The notes beneath the pieces are model-generated. The model was not told the DNA's origin. It searched no databases and worked only from the letters and a program-made list of their open reading frames with translations. Below are positions 55,911-64,000 of a stretch of 64,000 bases of DNA, in pieces (position 1 is the first letter of the stretch; the number at the start of each line of letters is the position of its first letter). This DNA is from Lepidurus packardi (Eukaryota; Arthropoda; Branchiopoda; Notostraca; Triopsidae), in the NCBI GenBank assembly GCA_023053545.1, contig JAKZAN010000007.1, positions 6,448,001-6,512,000 on the forward strand, read 5' to 3'. The translations under genes were made by a program, and so were the position numbers.

Positions 55911-58772
55911 TTTGGTATTGTGCTGACAAGTAGGGACTCGGGGAATATGTATGTGATCAGACAGGTTGTTTAGTCCTTTTAATCTAAACTCTTCAAACCC
56001 ACGTCTCCAAAATGAAAGTGCACAGGCTGGTGAAGTGTGAAAAGGGAAAACTCTAGCGATTCGTGTTACACTTATATACCTAGAATTCTCTCCCTGCCTG
56101 TCAAACGTGTGGGAAAATAAAATAAACATCAAGGAGCTCTATCACCTCATTCTTCTAAATACCAAAGAAAAGTGTCGTACAAAATTCGTTTTCCGTGAAG
56201 TGTAAAGGAGGAGGCTGCTTGTGCCGTCGGTTCTTTGGGCCCCGTTTCTTTGTTTGTTTATTTTTTTACTAAGGCTGAAAGCATCATAATTGTGTAATCA
56301 CAAATAGTGGCTGCCATGCCTACTTGAGAAGCAAAAGCATTGATGAAAGTTTGGGGCCACACCAAAAAAAACAGTGGCTGGATGGATTGATTGAATGCTG
56401 ACGTTGACTAAAAAACAGGTAACAATAGGACGCTATAAGGAAGCTTGTTTTTCCGCTTTTGTCCAGACATACAAATATACCATTACAACCAACGTAACTT
56501 TGTATGCCCCGCGTTTTGTAACGATAATGCCCTATAAAACTTGGTTTAATGGCGTCCTCCTACGTGTCTTATTTTAGTCTGCATGCTTTTAAGACCCATG
56601 TCTGGTTGTTTTTACCTAAGCTTTTGTATTGTGTCTGACTGGTTGCAGAGTGCCAAGAACTTGGTCTACATACGGAGAGCAGCTGTCGCTCATCATTTTC
56701 CCGTTTTAACACTCGCCGAGACTGTGTATTAAAGCATACTGAAATGTCATGCACAAACTATGGGAACGCTTTGATGAAGCATCATCCTGGAGAAAAGTCG
56801 GATTCGGGGGGTCAGTTCGTTCGCTGGGTCCCGGCCGAGCTTGTCTTCCCCAACCGGCCATTCGGTGTTACATTCGTTCGTTGTATTTGCCCGTGGGTTT
56901 ATCCCACTTCATTTTCTTATACTTGCTAACAGGCCGTAAATTGAATGCATTACAACGGGATACAATAAGCGTCCCAGGAGTTTGAGGGAGGAAAGCCAAG
57001 GAAGGGTGGGAAATGTAAAAAAAAAAAAAGAAAAAAAAAGTTTTTCTTTTTTAGTCGAAAAGAAGTTAATAGGATAAGCATTTCTTTTCTCGTCTCGGGA
57101 TCCTGGCTGTAGTGGCATTCCCTAACATCTCTTTTCTCGCTTGCTTTTCAATTTGGGGAATCTTCTGTTTGACTTCGGACTTGGCATATTTAGAAGTTGC
57201 GACAAATCCCTCGCGGCTCTTTAAGTGAATGAAGCTCGCATTTCGTGCCCTGCCTCTAGGGACACTCGGGCGCCGCTTGCCTTGTTACTCATGCATGCCT
57301 TGATGGAGGTGTAAAAGGGGGGACTCGGCGCCGTCGCTGCCCCCAACAAAGTAACCGCAAATGGGAACCCTAAATGTCGCAACAACATGCATTTTTGCAT
57401 AGATCATTGCTATGCACGCTTCTGCTTTTTAAAATCTGTTAAAATCGCACCTTAACCTCGTTACTTTTTACTTTTCCCTTTGGTTACAAAGTAGCATCAA
57501 CTATAAGAGATTTGTAGGTAAAAAAAATAAATTAAAGCGAAAATTTGTCAGAAATATTTAAGTTTAAAACTAGATTACTTTGTGTAAAGCGTGCCATTTA
57601 TGTTTGCCGCGTGGCTCTAAAGAATTTGGCCAAGGCTATACAATTTTGTGGCGCAATTGCTATGCAAATTATTGAGCCAAACGGAGCTCCAAAGCAGTTG
57701 CAGAGTAATAAAGCCGGAGCATTGGCATCGTATTTTGCCGCTGCATTGGCATTGACATGGAGATTGAATTGGAGCTTCCTGTAACATCCTTGCAGAATTT
57801 ATTTCGGGTTTTTTGCAGACTCGGAAGGCGGGACCAACGGGGGAAGGACGAAAATGGGAAGCACTATGTAAATCTGTATATTTTCGTTTTATTCCATTTT
57901 ATCCCGCACAAGAAGAGAACTAGAAAGAGGTGTACCGCATTGCGCAGTTGCCTTCAGTTCAGCTTGCCTTGCCTGGGAAACCAAAGATAGAGATAGTGGG
58001 TTTTCGAAGATTGCTTGATATAAATCGTTTCCCCGGTATTTTTTTATATCGATCTTTTTTTGTCCTTTTTTCCCTTATCGCCTTTTTCCTTACTTTCGCG
58101 AATGCTGCACTGTCCATTCATCTACTTTTTTCCTTCCCCCAGTAAGAAAGAAGATCTTCCAAGTTATTGTCCAAGAGAATTTATTTGCAAGCTTTTTTTA
58201 TTTTATTTACTAGGTTTTTTTTCATTTTATTTGAACCAAGATACAGTTTGTATCTAGAATCCCCGTAAAGTTCATTACAGGTTATTTTTTGGAGCAAGTA
58301 TTTTTTCCCTTTCGGGGAGAGAAATTAATGTGCAAGTTTCCATACATCCCTTGACAAGGGCCATGTGGTCTACATCTAGTGACGTAGAAGGAATCTTCCC
58401 TATAGCCTTGATCGATGGGTTTCTCCTTTCCAGGAATCATTGATTGTGGGTAATCGGTAGTAAAATGCTCCCTTCGAACTAACTTAGACGACACCGTCTT
58501 TGATAGAGCTATCGAAGAAAGCAATAGAACTTTCTTTAAGGCCTTTGGAGGGGAATTTTCCTCCCGCCTCGCCTTACCTTTTGAGCTTACATTAAAATTA
58601 AACCAAGTAAAGGAAAGTGATACAGAAGTAAATTAGGTAGAAAGGGGTTAAAAACCACAGTCCCTTCTTATCTGCGGATGTTGCAGTATTTATGAGGCAG
58701 GGCTGGGTGTGAAAACTGCAAGGGGAAAGTAAACTACCAACTTGTGAGTGGTGAGTGGCAGTAACGGCCATC
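55911..58772. other. Stretch without a supported gene
   Basis: Mostly AT-rich. A + strand frame at 57,545-57,784 (AIYVCRVALKNLAKAIQFC, then GALASYFAAALALTWRLNW) has coding-like codons and a hydrophobic end but no splice support. A short GC-rich patch lies at about 57,240-57,345. Confidence 0.4.
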
Positions 58773-59030
58773 ATGGCGGTTTTTACGACACCTTGCTACT
58801 ATTCAAGGAAGAATTTGGGTGCAAAAGAAATTGCTAACAGGTTCGTCCCCCTGGCACGTAGAAATAAGGATTTTATTTTTATGGCGTTTTTCCTATATGA
58901 AGTCGTAAATGGCAAACGCCTTAGTCACTCTCAAACTGTTCTGTCCGAAAATCGAAAGACTTTTTTTCGCGTACAAGTTGGACTTCTTAAGTGCACTTTG
59001 ATACTTTTTTTGGGGAGCTTGATAGCTTGA
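58773..59030 (+). CDS. Candidate ORF with excellent start context
   Basis: GGCCATCATGGCGG at 58773 is close to an ideal start. The frame reads MAVFTTPCYYSRKNLGAKEI, then FVPLARRNKDFIFMAFFLYE, a basic middle and a hydrophobic end (LLKCTLILFLGSLIA) before TGA. It is either an 85-residue small protein with a C-terminal membrane segment or a first exon that stops at an internal GT (for example after AACAG at about 58,841). No family is recognised. Confidence 0.22.
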   Translation: MAVFTTPCYYSRKNLGAKEIANRFVPLARRNKDFIFMAFFLYEVVNGKRLSHSQTVLSENRKTFFRVQVGLLKCTLILFLGSLIA

Positions 59031-62000
59031 AAGTAGTTCAACTCAATTTTTAACCTTTTTTTTATGTATATTTATTTAATGTTTTATTTAGATTTTTTCA
59101 AATTTCTTTCTCGACTCTGTTCATACTAGCTGCCTACTTTTTGATGACTAGGATGCATTACCAAGTGACAGAGTATCCCTGTATTTTCTGTCATTTTAAA
59201 AATTTAAATAAATTGTCATAAAAAAAAATTAGAATAAAAAAATGATTTAAACTTGGCGAGTTTCTCCAGACAGGATTTTTTTCCCACTTGATAGTTTGTT
59301 AGCTAAACTCCAATGCTGCTATTGTCCACTCGGGTTCTTTGGCTCACTTGTAAAATTCCATGATCATGATTGTGTGCTCCGGGAAGCGAAAGTTTGAGCG
59401 CCGTCCAAGGAGTGGTCCCTTGCAAGGAAAGAGTGAAAGTTAACAGTCTGTATGAGTGCTCGCTGCGGAAAGCTCAAAACCATGGCTACCGCTAATGGAC
59501 AACAAAATTACGTAACACAACATGACCCAGTAAGAAACCGAGCAAGCTACGTACAAGTCCAAAGGTTCGCCAACATCCGACCCCGCCATGTTTGTAGTAT
59601 TTTTTTTCTTCTCGGATTAATGCTAAAAGACGTGAGTTTAATAGCAATACCGGAGTTAGCAAGTGTTTCTGTCTTAATTATCATCCAAAGGGGTAACTTT
59701 TGGGATGGTTTCTGAATCTCCAAAGAGATTTGGCCCGACATTCAGACTCGGTTTCATAGGGTAAGCAAGAAAGGTCACGTCCACAAGGACACGCGGGAGC
59801 AGTGGCCAGTTGTGTGTAAAAGGCCTAACCAGGAATATAGGAAGAGACAGGAACGAAAAAAAATGTAGCGCGAATAAAAGGGAAGGGTAGAAAGGGTGGA
59901 TAAAAAGTTAGGCAAGTGCAGGAGGTACAGAAGAAGAGGCCGAACTATTGATTTATTTCTGTCGGGAGTTAGGGGTTTGGTATGGCAGCGGGAGTAGAGT
60001 GGGAGTTTTTTTCCTTCTTTTTTTCCCGTGCCGAGGACTGGGCGCTGGATCTCTTCTGTCCGGGGGTGTATACTCGCGGGGAAACTTTTCTCGAGACCAA
60101 AAAGGATGCACATCCATGCATGTCCTTAGTTGCCAAGCCCATGCTATCGTACGAAAGCTGGACCGACTGGGCCAGAAAGCTTGCCAGCATAGACTGCTCC
60201 AGTGCAGTCGACGTTTCCACAGTAAACTCATATTTTTTTCTGTATTTTTTTTTTTGGCTACCCGAGTTTCTTTCTCTCCGTGATTCAGCACGGGACAAAG
60301 AGGAGTCGCTTGCATATATGACTACGAAATATTGTCTCCCTATTCAGGGGCCAAAAAATGAATAAAATAGGCTGCTGCTGACCAGCTTGAATACATGGAA
60401 GTAAGACAGAAAGGGAGAAAAATAATAGCTCAGAGTCTCTGGCAATGTCAGGAGTTTTGCCGTCTTGTCCCACAATACGAGTGAGGCCTACGAACCACAT
60501 TAGAGCTTGCAAAAGTATGCCTGTACGCCATGGACCGTGGCAAAAAAAAAAAGGAAAAGCAGTATTGAGTGACAGTTCTATTCATCTGTGGGTTCCCCGC
60601 CGGGCTGTACGATTACAAGGCCATCGTTTTTTATTATTTGTGTTTATCTTTGGTTGTTGTTGCGACAGTAACGCAGGTTTGATGTCGATTTTAATACTGG
60701 GAAATGTTATGTAAATGGAATGCGGCTTCTGTGGTGGCGTAAATTCAGATCCTTTTCAATTAATACAGTTAAGCAATGAAACCGAGTCTGAGAGACCTTG
60801 GGAAGGGAGTGAGGGGGTGAGGGTGGGAAGGCCATTCAGTCTCACTATCAGGCGCTATCGTATCTGTAATCATTATCCTAGTTTTTTTTATTTTTTATTA
60901 TTATTATTCCTAGGTAGGTGGCGATTAACCTTCATACAAAGATACTAAGCAGGGTAGGCCGCAGGATGTCGTTCCACACGGTCCCAATATAGGTGACGTT
61001 GAAAAACGAGCGATCACGAGTGGATAAAACTTGATAAAAATGGATTCAAAGGATAAAATGAAGGAATTAAGACCAGAAGAGACGCAAGAGAAAGAGGATT
61101 GACAGAAAAGGAGGCCTGAACCAAACCCTAAAGTTTGGAAATCGTATCCTTATCGCCTCAAAACTCATCTCAACTCACTTTTGGGCGCTGGCAACTGGCC
61201 CAGAAATCGCCTTCACCGGCCAGAGACCAATTGCTGCGCTGTATAATGCGTAGCATCTCCTTTTAGAGAATTATGTAGCGTATTAAGCCCTGCGTAGCGT
61301 CTTCTTTTAAAGAATATATGTAGAATATGAAGTCCGATGTGTTGGGGAACCGGCTATGCTATAGGATGCCTCTCTAGACAGTGCAGAGTTAGATCGAGTA
61401 CAGTACGTGTCATAGCCCTGAATTCCTTGTCTGGGTCCAGTCTTTGTTTGTAACGTGAGCGTGAAGCTTGAAAGAGAAACGGCTTGTAGGAACGCAACGT
61501 GAACGGAACGAAGGCCGTAGAGTGCTTTTTAAGAAACTGGCCTTAAACGAGGCCCATAGGGAAAAGAAAAAAAAGAAGAGAAAGAAATGCCTGGCACCAG
61601 GCCCGTATGAGTTGGAATCGACTTGGAAGCTTTTGAAGAAAAGGAGAAAACGAAAACGTCTATGCGAGGCCTATGTCAGGGACGTCGAGTCGAGTCGACT
61701 CTTCCCCGGCAGACCAGTGAAGAAAATAACACATATATAGGGAAAAATGACAAAAAACGGTAGTCTGGAATGGACATTATTGTATTGATTAGCCTCTTGC
61801 GAGACTTAAAAGATTTGCTGCCTTATGATAGCTTTTAGGTTGCAACCGGCTCGAGTTTGGCCTTTGCAAGCTAAACAATTAACGAGAACTAAGAAGATGT
61901 ACTCGCGAAAGAAGCTGGAAGTTGCAAAGTTTTCGAGATACTCTCCTAAAATAAGCACGAGACAATAAAGCCCCCGAACCGTCTCGCTTGAGCCGAGCTT

Positions 62001-63625
62001 GTTAAATTAGAAAGATTCCTTTTACGTTGCCGTTATTTTGTCTGGTATCTCTTGATATTTATATATAATTTTGGGAGGGCAATCCTAGCTCTTTTCCTTC
62101 TAAAAAAAAAGTTGTTTGAGATAGCCCAGTTCCTAGAAGAAACATAACAAGACCTACGATATCGTTAAGAGCCTTCATCTTTTCGTGAAAGTGGAGGAAA
62201 GACGCTGGCAAGTCCACAGCGTCCAGCTTCCCGAATGGGTAGGATAACAAACTTGGCATCTCAGCGACGAGTAAAATAAATAAAGACAGCCCTATCTAAA
62301 GCTCGGGAATATTTCACTGGATTGGGATTATGTATCGCAGGATGTAGACATTACATTCGCAAAGCCCAACTCGCTCATCTTCAGAAGTTTGCCTTCTAAA
62401 TAAATTAGGCCAGCCAACCGAATAAATTGGTTAAAGAAAACCAGACCAGTTTTCTAAGGTGAAAATATTATGCTGTTCGCTCTTAAGCTTTTGGAGGTTT
62501 TTTAATGAGCGCGTCCCAGAGCCAAAAAAAACGCCTGTTCCCTGAATATTTGACTTGGAGCGCTCCGTTTTTTATGAACGGTAGATCACGTCTGTGCCCT
62601 CTTCTGGTCACCGGGAACTTTTTTTAGGCAGTGCGCATTTTTACTTTCACTTTCAACTTTCACGGCTGGAGCGTCTTTTCTAGGTTACCTTTTTTCTACT
62701 GTAGCCAAAAATAAATTGCAACACTAACAATGCAGTTCTAATCCGAAAAAAATGAAGGCCATCTTGTCCCAGACATAGGTCCCTTGGAATGGGAAGTTTT
62801 CTGGCCTGTGAAAACGTTCGAAAATTACCCCCTTAGACTTGACTACGCTTCGGCACTTTCCGCTCGGCTCGGTCTGTACTGTACAGGCAGTATATAATTT
62901 GCCTCGCTTAGGTTTTACATCCTCATTGCCGGGTCGTTAACGGGATTACTTTTTGTCACGGCATGCGTCTAGGCCCCCAAAAACTCTTTCGGGAATTAGA
63001 TTTACTACGTGTAAAGATGTTTAGCGAAACATTTTTTTCCTTCTTCGGTTTGGGTGGGTTGGTTAGGGTTAAAACTTAAAAGAAAAAAGAATGGGGTGGG
63101 ATTTTTTGTGGTATGTAAGGACTGTAAGTCGAAAAGTGACTTCAGGCGAGGACTGGTACCACATATAAAGTATAAATATAAACGACTCGAACAGTTGAGT
63201 GTTGCGGCTGAGTATAATAGCTTCTGGCATGCGAATACCTTACGAATTTTCCTTTTCCTTACGATCTAATTAATGCCGCTCACATTATTTTTCCTATGCT
63301 GTTTGCAGTTAGGTCTTGAAGTATCACACGATGTTACATGTTTTTTCGTGTGTTTTTTTTCTTAAAGAGAGATGGGAAGAAGAGAGAAAAGACACATTAT
63401 CGTACAGTACGTTCGTTCCCCGCCCATCGTGACACCAATTATCTTTTCGATGGCCTTTCCCCAAGCGGGGTTCTTATCTGATTATATTAAGGAGAGGTTG
63501 CATTTATGTCCTACTATAGCTCTGTCGAACTCTGTCGTATACAAGGGGAAAAAAAGAAAAGCGACATTAAGAAAGATGTGTTTAATGTTATTTTGGGGAC
63601 GGGATAATAGCGCGGCTTATTGCAG
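59031..63625. other. Stretch without a supported gene
   Basis: Many short frames, none convincing. The purine-rich segment at 61,468-61,740 gives a Lys/Arg-rich frame (EKKKKKRKK, LLKKRRKRKR) that reflects composition rather than a protein. 59,950-60,320 is open in five frames at once, which argues that none of them is selected. Confidence 0.45.
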
Positions 63626-63803
63626 TGTGGCCAATGTCGTCGAAGCGTGATGTTCTGTGTTCACGGTGACGCAGCGTGAGTTGCCTCCATAGTCCGTTCC
63701 CCATCCCCTTTTTCCTATGATATAACCCTTTCTTTTCCGCAGAGAGCGTGAACCCCGAACAAATGCGCCTCCAGGGCCAACTTGTCTCGCTGTTCACTCA
63801 TAG
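63626..63803 (+). CDS. Candidate two-exon C-terminus, unknown protein
   Basis: Exon 63626-63675 follows acceptor GCTTATTGCAG and ends at donor GTGAGT. A 67-bp intron with a long pyrimidine tract ends TTTTCCGCAG at 63742, and exon 63743-63803 ends in TAG. Only one frame of the first exon is open to the donor. It reads CGQCRRSVMFCVHGDAA and joins in matching phase to EREPRTNAPPGPTCLAVHS. Short intron, strong signals and unique frame support a real terminal exon pair. CxxC with a later Cys and His could bind a metal (inference). In the second exon another frame (SVNPEQMRLQGQLVSLFTH) is also open, so the pairing needs transcript proof. Confidence 0.35.
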
Positions 63804-64000
63804 GGTTGCGTGGTAGCTACTATTTATCCTTTTTTTATTTCTTCTCCTTCTCTTTTTTTGTGTGAATTATGATAAGAGGCGATTTTTTCTAAAATAACGA
63901 AAAAATGGCTCGACCACAACACTATCGCGGCGTCTATAAATGTTGGATAGTGCCGTGCCGTCCAAGCAATGCCCACATTACTGTTGCCTATGTTGCTCGC
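63804..64000. other. Right edge, nothing recognised
   Basis: T-rich sequence that may be the 3' UTR of the candidate above. Confidence 0.4.

Noticed and set aside
61468..61740. Lys/Arg-rich frame resembling a bZIP basic region
   Set aside because: The sequence is a purine-rich low-complexity stretch. There is no leucine heptad and no splice evidence.
1..64000. CRISPR arrays, bacterial operons, rRNA genes
   Set aside because: No regularly spaced direct repeats, no Shine-Dalgarno-led gene rows and no conserved rRNA segments; the clear spliced gene marks the DNA as eukaryotic nuclear.

Overview
This is nuclear DNA from an intron-rich eukaryote, most likely an animal. The one secure gene is the 3' end of a USP48-type ubiquitin protease on the + strand. 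Its exons are 23-197 bp, its introns run from 79 bp to about 6.5 kb, and its C-terminus follows the animal USP48 pattern closely. I see no operon organisation, ribosome binding sites, tRNAs, rRNAs or CRISPR arrays. GC content looks to be a little over 40 %, with many A/T homopolymers, simple repeats and a few GC-rich patches. I cannot name the organism.

Layout. 1-11,432 (+): last six exons of USP48, covering the end of the third DUSP domain, a linker, the ubiquitin-like domain and the conserved C-terminal tail. The upstream exons lie outside the window. One intron of about 6.5 kb carries a three-copy tandem repeat of about 140 bp. 11.4-17 kb: a probable intergenic stretch with a candidate - strand terminal exon (13.3 kb) and a small two-exon candidate (15.8-16.1 kb). 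17-37 kb (+): four exon-like segments with good splice signals. They could belong to one long gene for a Pro/His/Tyr-rich, transcription-factor-like protein, but at least one linking exon is missing. 37-49 kb: mostly without recognisable genes; it holds repeats, a perfect 20-bp-arm hairpin and weak coding candidates. 49.4-55.7 kb (-): a phase-compatible chain of exon candidates that looks faintly like a C2H2 zinc-finger gene, with a GC-rich, promoter-like start near 55.74 kb. 56-64 kb: mostly featureless, with a candidate ATG exon at 58.77 kb and a well-spliced two-exon C-terminus at 63.6-63.8 kb.

Limits. In DNA of this composition, open frames of 60-120 codons arise by chance at about the density seen here, so ORF length is not evidence. 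Except for USP48, every coding call rests on splice signals, frame continuity and codon look, not homology, and carries a low confidence. Only the USP48 exons can be said to work together; the remaining groupings are hypotheses for transcript data.
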